Positions 11,278 to 18,105 of a DNA stretch of 64,000 bases are shown piece after piece. Below the pieces are notes generated by a model. It saw nothing but the letters and a program-made list of their open reading frames with translations, did not search any database and was not told the origin of the DNA. The DNA is from CAKVON01 sp902475665 (GTDB lineage: Bacteria; Actinomycetota; Coriobacteriia; Coriobacteriales; Atopobiaceae). Position 1 is the stretch's first letter. Each line of letters opens with the position of its first letter. A program made the translations under genes and the position numbers. Location: the NCBI GenBank assembly GCA_036321795.1, contig JAWQCY010000002.1, positions 124,001 to 188,000 of the forward strand. The letters run 5' to 3'.

Positions 11278-11906
11278 GCCGTCGGATATTCGCAACAGGC
11301 TGCCCAAACGACGGCGCGCAGAAGCACCGAGAAACAAAACCGCAGGTAAACAAGCCTCTCAAAAACGCGGTCAAACCCGCATCCGCGACTCCGAAACAGT
11401 CAATCGTCAGTTTTTCCAAAAAGACAGTAACCCGTCCAAAATCGACCGCCGCCAGCCGTCGACGCCCGGGCACCGCCGCCCGTTACACAACAAAGACCCG
11501 CTCGCAGAGGCGAGCCGTCAGCCATCTTCTAGAAGATGCCGAATAACCGCTCTCCTTCATGGCCTTGTCGCCAATGCCCACCCTGACAACCGCGGTGTAG
11601 TTCGTAATGTTGCTGTTGGGATGAATGACAAGCTCAAAAGCCATCTCGAAGGCCTGAGCCGAGACGCCACAAGCGCCACAAACCGCCATGCGGCCCAGCG
11701 AACAAGGGACGCGCGTCGAAACGATGTTTTAACGCCGGGAAATCGGCGTCTGGGATTACAATCCGAACGACATATAGCCTCCTTCTCCGGATGGGGGCAG
11801 CGCAAGCGCTCTTGTGGCGGCACCGTAGGACTTAGAAGGTGGCCGTCGTGAGGGCGCTATTTGTTTAGGCGTCCGCGCGAGGGCGCCCCTCACGAAGGGA
11901 GAACAC
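11278..11906. other. Intergenic stretch without a convincing gene
   Basis: It holds the weaker third copy of the TTACTGT hairpin family (about 11394-11427) and a short hairpin with arms near 11732-11751. One small minus-strand frame (11483-11689, 68 codons) has no good ribosome site and no recognisable family; it may be a gene remnant. The Shine-Dalgarno of the next gene begins near 11893. Confidence 0.4.
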
Positions 11907-12626
11907 ATGGGCAGCTTTGTTGCAGAGGACTCGTTTTGGGAGCTGTTTCCGCAGGCGGCGATTGGTGTCATGATTGCGACGGGCATGAAGCCCACGTCGG
12001 AGATTGCCGGGGACGACGTGGACGAGATCACGACATTGCTCAAGCGCGCCAACGTCGACGCCAGGCGACACCTGACGAGCGACACCATCAGCGAGAACGA
12101 GCCGGTAAAGGCATGGCGCGAGGCATATCGGCGGTTCAAGACCAAGAAGGGCGCCCGATGCTCGGTCGAGAACCTGCTCAAGCGAGTGTTGAAGGACAAA
12201 CCCGTCGGCCACATCACTCCGGCAGTCGACATCTACAACACGGTGTCGCTCACCTACGCACTGCCCGTTGGTGGCGAGGACCTGCATGCCATAGAGGGCG
12301 ATCTGCGCCTGACGGTCACCGAGGGCGGCGATGCGTTCCTGCCACTCGGAGAGGATGTCGACGACCCGACGCTGCCAAGCGAGCTGGCCTACGTCGACGA
12401 CGCGGGAGCCGTGTGCCGCTGCTGGAACTGGCGTGACGGCGTCCGCACCGCCCTTACGGACAACTCGGCTGACGCCTTCTTTGCGATTGAGTGCGTGGAG
12501 CCCGACAGGACGGGAGACTGCCAGGCCGCAATCGACCGACTGGCAGAGCTGCTCGAACGCTATCTGGGCGCGACGATTGGCACTAAGACACTCGTCACCC
12601 ACGACAACCCCAGGGTCACGCTCTAG
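11907..12626 (+). CDS. B3/4 domain protein (PheRS beta-like stand-alone domain)
   Basis: A 239-residue cytoplasmic protein of the B3/B4 family, named after the editing-domain region of phenylalanyl-tRNA synthetase beta. The core runs from AWREAYRRFKTKKGARCS through NTVSLTYALPVGGEDLHA to CWNWRDG, the usual conserved stretches. Free-standing members may act in editing or nucleotide/amino-acid handling, but this is unproven. GAAGGGAGA lies five bases before ATG 11907. The gene is flanked by inverted copies of one hairpin repeat and followed by a terminator. Confidence 0.8.
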   Translation: MGSFVAEDSFWELFPQAAIGVMIATGMKPTSEIAGDDVDEITTLLKRANVDARRHLTSDTISENEPVKAWREAYRRFKTKKGARCSVENLLKRVLKDKPVGHITPAVDIYNTVSLTYALPVGGEDLHAIEGDLRLTVTEGGDAFLPLGEDVDDPTLPSELAYVDDAGAVCRCWNWRDGVRTALTDNSADAFFAIECVEPDRTGDCQAAIDRLAELLERYLGATIGTKTLVTHDNPRVTL

Positions 12627-12633
12627 CCTCAAG

Positions 12634-12672
12634 AAGCACCCCCGTGCCATCCCGACCGCCACGGGGGTGCTT
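12634..12672 (+). terminator. Terminator of the B3/4 gene
   Basis: A perfect 13-bp inverted repeat (12634-12646, 12660-12672) just after the stop codon, followed by a T-containing run (GTCTCTTTT). Confidence 0.65.
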
Positions 12673-12756
12673 GTGGCGGTCTCTTTTCTGGCACTCCCCC
12701 ACCTTAAACTGTCGAAGGCATACTGCCCGTCCCGGCGACGAATGCGATCCCGTTTG

Positions 12757-12770
12757 CTGCCGAGAAGGGC
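12757..12770 (+). repeat. Dispersed 14-mer, one-mismatch variant
   Basis: TGCCGAGAAGGGCC in the intergenic stretch after the B3/4 gene, just upstream of hairpin copy B. Besides these items and the terminators I see no gene in 12673-13067. Confidence 0.5.
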
Positions 12771-12792
12771 CTCGTTGCGAATCGGCGTCGGC

Positions 12793-12836
12793 TTACTGTC
12801 TTTCTGGCGCTTTATTTGCGCTCAAAAACACGGTAA
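12793..12836. repeat. Hairpin repeat, copy B (inverted relative to A)
   Basis: Begins TTACTGTCTTT and ends CACGGTAA, an imperfect version of the dyad at 11234-11277 read on the opposite strand. Copies A and B therefore bracket the B3/4 gene as inverted repeats about 1.5 kb apart. Confidence 0.6.
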
Positions 12837-13024
12837 ACCGACAACGATTGGAATGACACTGACAGACAACGCGACGAGACCGTCAGGTGAGCGCAAACTC
12901 GCAGGTAAATTGGCCTCAACAATAATCGACCGTTTATGGGGTCGGCAGTCTGACACAACAAACCGCCGCTTTGTCCATTGCCGACGTGGCTGGCAAGACT
13001 CGTGAAACTCGGCTGAACTAAGAA

Positions 13025-13054
13025 GGTCAGGCAAGGCAGATGCCTTACCTGACC
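13025..13054 (-). terminator. Hairpin downstream of the tRNA remnant
   Basis: A 13-bp stem (13025-13037, 13042-13054, one G-T pair) with a 4-nt loop, followed on the minus strand by TTCTTAG. It fits a terminator for the minus-strand tRNA sequence next to it. Confidence 0.55.
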
Positions 13055-13067
13055 TACAACAATCTGA

Positions 13068-13109
13068 TCGGGTGGACTGGATTCGAACCAGCGACCCCTT
13101 GACCCCCAG
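13068..13109 (-). tRNA. 3' half of a tRNA-Pro(GGG), probable attachment site
   Basis: On the minus strand the segment begins with a 7-nt loop CTGGGGG (anticodon GGG). It continues with the 3' anticodon strand, a five-base variable loop, a full T-arm (GCTGGTTCGAATCCAGT) and an acceptor strand CCACCCGA. No pairing 5' half exists upstream; the match stops at the anticodon loop. A bare tRNA 3' half is the usual footprint left when an integrase inserts an element into a tRNA gene. The repeat/cas region starts just beyond it. The isotype is inferred from the loop only. Confidence 0.55.
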
Positions 13110-13203
13110 ATAACTGACTTTTGGCCGTCTACCTGCGGTTTGTCCGAACCAGGGGCCGCGCCGTGACTAACGCAGATTACAATACAACGCGGTTTTGTTG
13201 CAA

Positions 13204-13424
13204 CTAGTAGCGCGACCCTGGAGTGCTCACGGCGCCGCCGCCTGGGTAGCGGAACTCGACGTTGAAGCCGGCGCGTCGCAGCTCGCCGGCCAGGGCGCGG
13301 GCGTTCGCGTTCGCAACGCCGTAGTAGCCCTCGTCTCGTCCCAGCGCGTCGAACTGTGCTTGGTCTCGGTAGTAGGTGATGGGGATGCAGTCGGGATTGC
13401 GGCCAAGCGCCTCGACCTGTCGTT
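13204..13424 (-). pseudogene. C-terminal gene fragment abutting repeat 1
   Basis: A 71-codon open frame runs on the minus strand from the edge of repeat 1 to a TAG stop. It includes PITYYRDQAQFDALGRDEGY and ends in GGGAVSTPGSRY. It has no start codon and is cut exactly at the repeat boundary. Composition looks like a genuine protein end, possibly of a phage or mobile element, but I do not recognise the family. Confidence 0.45.
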
Positions 13425-13461
13425 GTAGTCGATAATGTCACTTATGTAATCCTGGGCTACT

Positions 13462-13557
13462 GACGAGGAGCTTGCGGAATGCATATTGCGAAGCCGCAGG
13501 TTCAGGCGAGGTCGAGTGTATTTGCTCAGCGAACACGGATTCTCGCAAATAAGATAG
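13462..13557 (+). pseudogene. C-terminal gene fragment starting at repeat 1
   Basis: An open frame of 31 codons begins one base after repeat 1 and ends at TAG: DEELAECILRSRRF at its start, GFSQIR at its end. It looks like the tail of a truncated protein, without a start codon. Family unknown. About 70 bp of non-coding sequence and the 52-bp shared element follow before repeat 2. Confidence 0.35.
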
Positions 13558-13627
13558 GCAGTCTCACATCTCCAAAAGGGTGATGCAAGGCTGCTATATC
13601 TAATTTACCACAAACTGCCCGTGGGGG

Positions 13628-13679
13628 GGCGGCGACGCGCCATAAAGCGTCAAGCCGCGAAGACACGCAACGCGCGGCA
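13628..13679 (+). repeat. 52-bp shared element, copy in insert 1
   Basis: Matches 15575-15626 at 51 of 52 positions (starts GGCGGCGACGCGCCATAAA). It occurs in the inserts between repeats 1-2 and 4-5, suggesting that both inserts come from related source DNA. Confidence 0.8.
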
Positions 13680-13738
13680 GCACAACACGCCATTGGTCCA
13701 ACGTAGTCGATAATGTCACTTATGTAATCCTGGGCTAC

Positions 13739-13924
13739 TGAAACGGGGGTAAGACCCCGCGGAGGGCCGAACCCACTTAGGTTGAAAACTGAGGGGATGA
13801 CCCGTGGATAGGGGTGAAAGGCCAATCAAACCCGGAGATATCTCGTTCTCCCCGAAATAGCTTTAGGGCTAGCGTCGTGCGTTTACCGCGGGAGGTAGAG
13901 CACTGGATGGTCGCGGGGGCCTCA
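13739..13924 (+). rRNA. 23S rRNA fragment between repeats 2 and 3
   Basis: The whole 186-bp insert reads as 23S rRNA domain II, sense strand. It carries the universally conserved blocks GGGGTGAAAGGCCAATCAAA, GGAGATATCTCGTTCTCCCC and GGTAGAGCACTGGATGG in their normal order and spacing, with GGATGACCCGTGGATA before them. It is bounded exactly by two identical 36-bp repeats. No other rRNA sequence is nearby, so this is a displaced fragment rather than an rrn operon. Confidence 0.85.
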
Positions 13925-14042
13925 GTAGTCGATAATGTCACTTATGTAATCCTGGGCTACCGACCTGAAATGCCAAGGTTGATGTTCTCGAACGGCAGAT
14001 CAACAGACTGTATGCGCAGGAGTAGGCGCTGGTGGAATGTGA

Positions 14043-14079
14043 AGAAAGGGGGCTGCCCCGCATGGTGCAGCCCCTTTCT
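14043..14079 (-). terminator. Terminator of the lipoprotein gene in insert 3
   Basis: Inverted repeat AGAAAGGGGGCTG...CAGCCCCTTTCT with one bulged G. On the minus strand it ends in TTTCTTC, 24 bp after the lipoprotein stop codon. Confidence 0.7.
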
Positions 14080-14102
14080 CGTGGGGATCGACGCTAGCCT
14101 TA

Positions 14103-15200
14103 CTAAGCGGCGGACTTGATGGAAGCCCGTGATATTTCGAGGAACTGGCCGTCGCTGAGGGAGATAAAGCTGTTGTTCTCAAAGTTGTCGTTATTGATTA
14201 TGTCGCGTGAAGTCGCGTTGTCGTCAGCCAGAATCGCGTAGTATCCCGTGCCGCTTCCGATGGTCGTGACTTCATATTGACCCGCGGGAAGGTCGAAACC
14301 GACCTTGAAGGTGCCTTCTCCCGAGATCGTTGTCGTGGGCTCTGCGTTTGCAATCTCTATAAAGGTGGCCCCGCTTACCTCCAGCAGCTGGCCGTCGGAC
14401 ACGGTGACGTAGGTGCAGCTCGTGAAATTACCGTTGTCCAGAATGTCCGCCTTGGTCGTGTCCGGATATACGCAGTAGTACCCATGGGAACCCGAGCAGT
14501 TAATCTTGTATTCTCCGGCCGGGATATCAGTGCCGACCCGATAGGATCCCGCCTTGTGCGGTTGGGCCTTCGTAGGATCAGTCGTCTTGCTTTCGGTGCT
14601 GGCGCTGCTAGACGAGTCGCTGCTCGACTCCGCGGAGGTCTCTGCGAACGTAGGCTCATCCGGATCGAGAACGTCGAACGTGTCGAGAACCTCTTGGATC
14701 TCCCGAGCGTGCTTCTCGTACACCTCAGTAGGACAGTACACCAGCACGCCAGACGACATATCGGAAAACATCGCGATCTTGCCAAAGGCAAGCCATCCTG
14801 AATCTTGCTCTATCTTCACTTGGTAGACGAGGGCGTCCCCTATGTTGTCCAGCTTTTCGGGGTCTCCGTCAAAAACGTATCCGCGTTGCTCCCAATAATC
14901 CAAAACCGATTGGGGCGTGGTCCCGCATGCCGACAGCGGATGCAAGTCCAACCCGACTTGAAATAACGCTTTGAAGCCGTCGGATTCGACGTTAATCAAG
15001 CCGTCGGTTGCTTCATCATCGTTCTCGACCTTCCATTGCGCGGGTACTTCGATGGAGACACCGTTCTCAGACACTTTTTGCAGCTTCTCGGCAGTCTGTC
15101 CCGCGGATCCGCATCCATGCAAAGCGAAGCAAAGAATCGGGAGAATCAGCACCATGGGAATGACTCGAGTCCGAATCACTTTGTTGTTTCGATTAATCAC
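14103..15200 (-). CDS. Lipoprotein with two C-terminal glycine-rich repeats, inside the repeat array
   Basis: A 365-residue secreted lipoprotein starting at GTG 15200 (AAGAAGG five bases upstream). The N-terminus has a basic stretch (NRNNKVIRTR), a hydrophobic core (VIPMVLILPILCFAL) and the lipobox LHGC. Residues about 20-165 form an unassigned domain. A Ser/Thr-rich linker follows, then two related blocks of about 65 residues, each starting like YRVGTDIPAGEYKI and containing 'GYY' and 'SDGQ.LE'. Such blocks occur in surface lipoproteins of gut anaerobes. The gene has its own leader and terminator and fills the 1349-bp insert between repeats 3 and 4. Function unknown; a surface or phage-exclusion role is only a guess. 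Confidence 0.7.
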   Translation of the reverse strand: MINRNNKVIRTRVIPMVLILPILCFALHGCGSAGQTAEKLQKVSENGVSIEVPAQWKVENDDEATDGLINVESDGFKALFQVGLDLHPLSACGTTPQSVLDYWEQRGYVFDGDPEKLDNIGDALVYQVKIEQDSGWLAFGKIAMFSDMSSGVLVYCPTEVYEKHAREIQEVLDTFDVLDPDEPTFAETSAESSSDSSSSASTESKTTDPTKAQPHKAGSYRVGTDIPAGEYKINCSGSHGYYCVYPDTTKADILDNGNFTSCTYVTVSDGQLLEVSGATFIEIANAEPTTTISGEGTFKVGFDLPAGQYEVTTIGSGTGYYAILADDNATSRDIINNDNFENNSFISLSDGQFLEISRASIKSAA

Positions 15201-15345
15201 TGGAGCCTTCTTCCATCCTGGACCCATGCACAACCACTTATCAAACGCACCGGGGTCATTAGATACGTTTGTTTAATTGTACTTTCAGTTTCAATCTGCC
15301 CCACGGAGAGTAGCCGATAATGTCACTTATGTAATCCTAGGCTAC

Positions 15346-15495
15346 TCAGACGACTCGTACGCGCTTGATATGACAGCGAAGTTCATCGCCTACGAATACA
15401 AGGTCGAGAGCGGCATTGGCAAGGGGAACAGATGGCGCTTCGACGAGGCCATCGTCATAACGCAGACAGGCTCGATAAAAAGAGTGACGAGGTGA
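15346..15495 (+). pseudogene. C-terminal gene fragment starting at repeat 4
   Basis: Forty-nine codons start directly after repeat 4 and end at TGA 15493-15495. The end reads RWRFDEAIVITQTGSIKRV. There is no start codon of its own, although the frame runs through the repeat. It looks like the tail of a phage-type protein. Followed by non-coding sequence, the 52-bp shared element and a terminator, as between adjacent phage genes. Confidence 0.45.
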
Positions 15496-15574
15496 ACTAG
15501 CCCCCCCTGGTTAGGTCAGCGGGAGATTTCACCTCGTCGGTTCAATTCTACCCTAAATCGCCCCGTGGGTGGGT

Positions 15575-15626
15575 GGCGGCGACGCGCCATAAATCGTCAA
15601 GCCGCGAAGACACGCAACGCGCGGCA
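15575..15626 (+). repeat. 52-bp shared element, copy in insert 4
   Basis: Differs from 13628-13679 at one base (AAAT for AAAG). It sits 79 bp after the gene end in this insert; in insert 1 the distance is 70 bp. Confidence 0.8.
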
Positions 15627-15640
15627 AACCAGCCGAATCA

Positions 15641-15661
15641 GGCCCCGAGAGGGGCCTTTTT
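15641..15661 (+). terminator. Compact terminator within insert 4
   Basis: GGCCCC-GAGA-GGGGCC followed by TTTTT. It would end the transcript whose last codons start at repeat 4. Confidence 0.8.
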
Positions 15662-15732
15662 CATGACCACGCACGGTGGCGGGCGGGAAACCGCCACACG
15701 AGACGCGCGAAGGCGCGGGAAAGGGGCGAGCG

Positions 15733-15847
15733 ATGCAGCAGCCCACAGAAGACACCCCGACGCTCGACGCGGCCGCCCAGGCGGCCGTGGGGGAGGGCGA
15801 CGGGGCGGCACAGGCCCCCACGGCCGAGGGGCCCGGTCAGGCCAGGA
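15733..15847 (+). pseudogene. 5' end of a gene truncated by repeat 5
   Basis: ATG 15733 follows GGAAAGGGGCGAGCG and opens 38 codons, MQQPTEDTPTLDAAA..., Ala/Glu/Gly-rich. The frame meets a stop inside repeat 5. An acidic low-complexity N-terminus of this kind is seen in phage scaffold or head-maturation proteins, but the fragment is too short to assign. Confidence 0.4.
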
Positions 15848-15996
15848 GTAGCCGATAATGTCACTTATGTAATCCTAGGCTACTGACAAGTCAATTCTAT
15901 GCCCATTACCTGCCAAAAGGCGACGATGAGCTCATTGAAAAACGGTGTACGTCACTGCAAAACGGTTACAGTCCATCTGGTCTTGCGTGGGCCCAA

Positions 15997-16311
15997 TCAA
16001 ATGAAGATATCGAGCTCCGATCCAACAACCTCCTGATTGCTTTCTTCTCCGCACAGTAACGGAGATTGTTGGAACTGCCTTTCCGTCAGGGCAATCAGCC
16101 TAATTCGACCAGACGGCGGCAAAGCCTCCGACAGGAGCCTGACATGAATGTCTCTGCTCGACCGACTTTCAACCATACGCGTGTAGACACCAGATTGCAG
16201 CTCGTAGAAACCCTCTGCAAACAACAGCTCGCGATACAGTCGTGCCTGCTTGCGCTCGGAACGACGGGCAGCCGGCAGGTCGCAAAGCAACAGAATCCGC
16301 TGCGCCTCCAT
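15997..16311 (-). CDS. cas2: CRISPR-associated endoribonuclease Cas2
   Basis: A 104-residue Cas2, the structural partner of Cas1 in spacer integration. It has the RILLLCDLPAARRSERKQAR first strand with the conserved aspartate, LQSGVYTRMVES, and the type II-style end VVGSELDIFI. ATG 16311 follows GGGGGAGTGGG and lies 14 bp after the cas1 stop; the frame is open upstream inside cas1. The gene lies between cas1 and the repeat array, the usual type II order. Confidence 0.9.
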   Translation of the reverse strand: MEAQRILLLCDLPAARRSERKQARLYRELLFAEGFYELQSGVYTRMVESRSSRDIHVRLLSEALPPSGRIRLIALTERQFQQSPLLCGEESNQEVVGSELDIFI

Positions 16312-16325
16312 CCCACTCCCCCTAC

Positions 16326-17231
16326 CTACACTTGCGAAAGTAACGCCGTCGAACAAAACTCCGGCAAACAGATATCGCTCGGACAGCCCTTCTCGAGAGC
16401 GCGAGCAAGGCTTTCGACGCACTCCTCGGTTGCGATGAGGATTGAGGTCTCGCGCCCGTTAATGAGGCATTGCTCGCGAAGGACGCCCGTAATCTGCTTG
16501 CGCACGGCACGGCTGAGGTTGTCGGGCGCCTCGCCAGCGAGCTCGATTTTGCTCACGTGCAGGTCGACCATGGGACGGAAGGCCTCGATGAGGTCGTCCA
16601 CCAGATTGAACTCGTTCTTCTCGTTATGGTGAAAGAAACCGACCGACGTGATGAAGCCATGCGACACCACCTGACGCGCAAGCGTCGATCGGACCACGGC
16701 GTATCCGTAGTTGAGCGCCGAGGTGAGCGGGCACACCTTGGTGCGAGAGTATCCGGGCTCGTACAGCTGGAAATAGACACGTGCCGCAAGCGCCTCGCGG
16801 TTGGTCGGGTCACCCGAGCGAACCTCCGACGCCATTTGGAGAAGCGCCGTGTGGTCGACACCCATGAGCTCAAGCGCGCGAGCCTGGTTGAGAATCTTGC
16901 GCCTGACGATAATCTTCCACAAACCATTCCGAAAGCCGACAGTACATCCCAGCTGTCTGGCGACGATGCCCGAGTATTTGCTGTGGGGCGCAAAGGGCAG
17001 GGTGATCGTCGCCGGCATATAGCCACGCCCGCAGGTCAGAAGGGTGATCCCGTTGCTGCCAAGGTACGCGAGGGCCGCGGACGAGATGGTGATATCGGGA
17101 TGCGAGAACACGACGCAAGCCAGGTCCTCCAGCGCAACCTGGGTCGTTACCTCACCCTGGATGGCAATGAGCTGCCCCTTGCGCACGTGCAGCTCGGCCG
17201 AAGAGTCGATCGTAAGCGTCTTGAAGGCCAT
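16326..17231 (-). CDS. cas1: CRISPR-associated integrase Cas1, type II-like
   Basis: A 301-residue Cas1 that inserts new spacers into CRISPR arrays. The metal ligands expected from type II Cas1 are all present: Glu146 in NREALAARVYF, His201 in VGFFHHNEKNEFNLVDD and Glu216 in DLIEAFRP. Size matches type II-A/II-C Cas1 and there is no fused reverse transcriptase or other domain. ATG 17231 has GGGAG upstream. A terminator lies only about 50 bp upstream, so no cas9 or csn2 precedes it and the cas1-cas2 pair seems to be its own short operon. Catalytically it looks competent. Confidence 0.93.
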   Translation of the reverse strand: MAFKTLTIDSSAELHVRKGQLIAIQGEVTTQVALEDLACVVFSHPDITISSAALAYLGSNGITLLTCGRGYMPATITLPFAPHSKYSGIVARQLGCTVGFRNGLWKIIVRRKILNQARALELMGVDHTALLQMASEVRSGDPTNREALAARVYFQLYEPGYSRTKVCPLTSALNYGYAVVRSTLARQVVSHGFITSVGFFHHNEKNEFNLVDDLIEAFRPMVDLHVSKIELAGEAPDNLSRAVRKQITGVLREQCLINGRETSILIATEECVESLARALEKGCPSDICLPEFCSTALLSQV

Positions 17232-17283
17232 GAAGCTCCCATCAACGAGAGGTGCCGTGCGGACGGCAATGCCGCCAAAATAA

Positions 17284-17323
17284 ACGAATGGGGCTGGCGC
17301 ATCAGCAAGCCAACCCCATTCGT
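17284..17323 (-). terminator. Terminator separating the Ltp gene from cas1
   Basis: A 15-bp stem with one G-T pair (17284-17298, 17309-17323), followed on the minus strand by TTTATTTT. It ends the Ltp-protein transcript before cas1. Confidence 0.8.
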
Positions 17324-17358
17324 CATTACAAGCGACTAACGCACGAGTGTACTTTAGG

Positions 17359-17994
17359 CTACTTCAAGTGGGCAACTGCGTAGTCAGCCTCTTCCTGAGT
17401 GAACTTCTCGCCCGCCGAAGCAGTCAGCTGGCCGCGAATGGCCTCAGGGGACATGTCCATGTTGCTCTGGTAGTCCTTTGCCTTTGCAAGCGCATTGGCT
17501 TTGTAATCCGCATCGAGGTTGTCAACGGCGTACTGAGCTTCGTCAGCCGTAAACTTCTCCCCGCTAGAAGAAACCAGCTGATCGTAGATCCCCTGCTTGG
17601 ACATGTGCAGCGTATCGCTGTAGTTCTTCGCCTTTGCAAGCGCGTTGGCCTTGTAATCCGCATCGAGATTGTCAATGGCGTACTGTGCAGCCTTGGGGGC
17701 AAACTTCTCGCCGTGCTCGGAGGTCAGCTGATCGTAGATTCCCTGCTTGGACATGTGCAGCGTCGAGCTGTACGAAGCCGCCTTCTTCAGCGCGCTCTTG
17801 TACTCCGTAGGCACATTATCGTCCTTGTTCTCATCGACCTGCTGGGACTGCTCGGAAGCCGCTCCCTGCTTGCTCGACGCATCACCGGATTCTCCGCTTC
17901 CACCGCCGACCGCGCCGATTACAGCAAGCACAACGAGAACAATGATGATTATCTTGAGCTTCGACTTCTTCTTGCCCGTATTCTGCGCCTTCAC
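17359..17994 (-). CDS. Membrane-anchored protein with three Ltp repeats
   Basis: A 211-residue protein: a lysine-rich N-terminus, one membrane segment (KIIIIVLVVLAVIGAVGG), a Ser/Gln linker, then three repeats of about 48 residues, each with 'A..YS.tLHMSkqGIYDQL' and 'EkFt..eAqYAvdnLdaDYK'. These are Ltp (host cell surface-exposed lipoprotein) domains. The best-known member, from Streptococcus phage TP-J34, blocks DNA entry of superinfecting phages; many others are of unknown role. There is no lipobox, so the anchor is the helix. It sits upstream of cas1 on the same strand but is separated by a terminator. Confidence 0.8.
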   Translation of the reverse strand: MKAQNTGKKKSKLKIIIIVLVVLAVIGAVGGGSGESGDASSKQGAASEQSQQVDENKDDNVPTEYKSALKKAASYSSTLHMSKQGIYDQLTSEHGEKFAPKAAQYAIDNLDADYKANALAKAKNYSDTLHMSKQGIYDQLVSSSGEKFTADEAQYAVDNLDADYKANALAKAKDYQSNMDMSPEAIRGQLTASAGEKFTQEEADYAVAHLK

Positions 17995-18105
17995 AGCAAT
18001 CTCCTTCCATTAGAGCCCAGATGCATTTGCGTAACTTGTAGCACCCTTAATACGAAATGAAGTGTACTTGAAAACCATTCATATGGGCGTACGCTTGCTC
18101 GAGCG

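Larger units (their letters stand above)
13425..15883 (+). CRISPR. Five 36-bp direct repeats with very long inserts, next to cas2-cas1
   Basis: The repeats lie at 13425-13460, 13703-13738, 13925-13960, 15310-15345 and 15848-15883, all on the plus strand. They begin GTAGTC or GTAGCC, contain GATAATGTCACTTATGTAAT and end GGCTAC, so the ends are inverted (GTAGCC/GGCTAC) as in many type II-C repeats. Copies 1-3 are identical. Copies 4-5 are identical to each other and differ from 1-3 at two positions. Copy 5 lies 113 bp from cas2. The inserts are 242, 186, 1349 and 502 bp, far from the normal 30 or so. They hold gene ends, a 23S rRNA piece and a whole gene. The repeat/cas2/cas1 order supports CRISPR; the insert sizes do not fit any standard array. 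Confidence 0.7.

Noticed and set aside
15496..15575. tRNA-like stretch in insert 4 (GGTTAGGTCAGC, a TTC-containing loop, GGTTCAATTCTACCC).
   Set aside because: The anticodon stem has a mismatch, the T-stem does not pair and no acceptor stem closes, so no cloverleaf forms. It may be a decayed phage tRNA but cannot be supported.
15886..16058. Plus-strand open frame after repeat 5 (AHYLPKGDDELIEKR...), which would look like another captured gene end.
   Set aside because: Its second half is antisense to the conserved end of cas2, which is complete, so the frame is most likely chance in this region.
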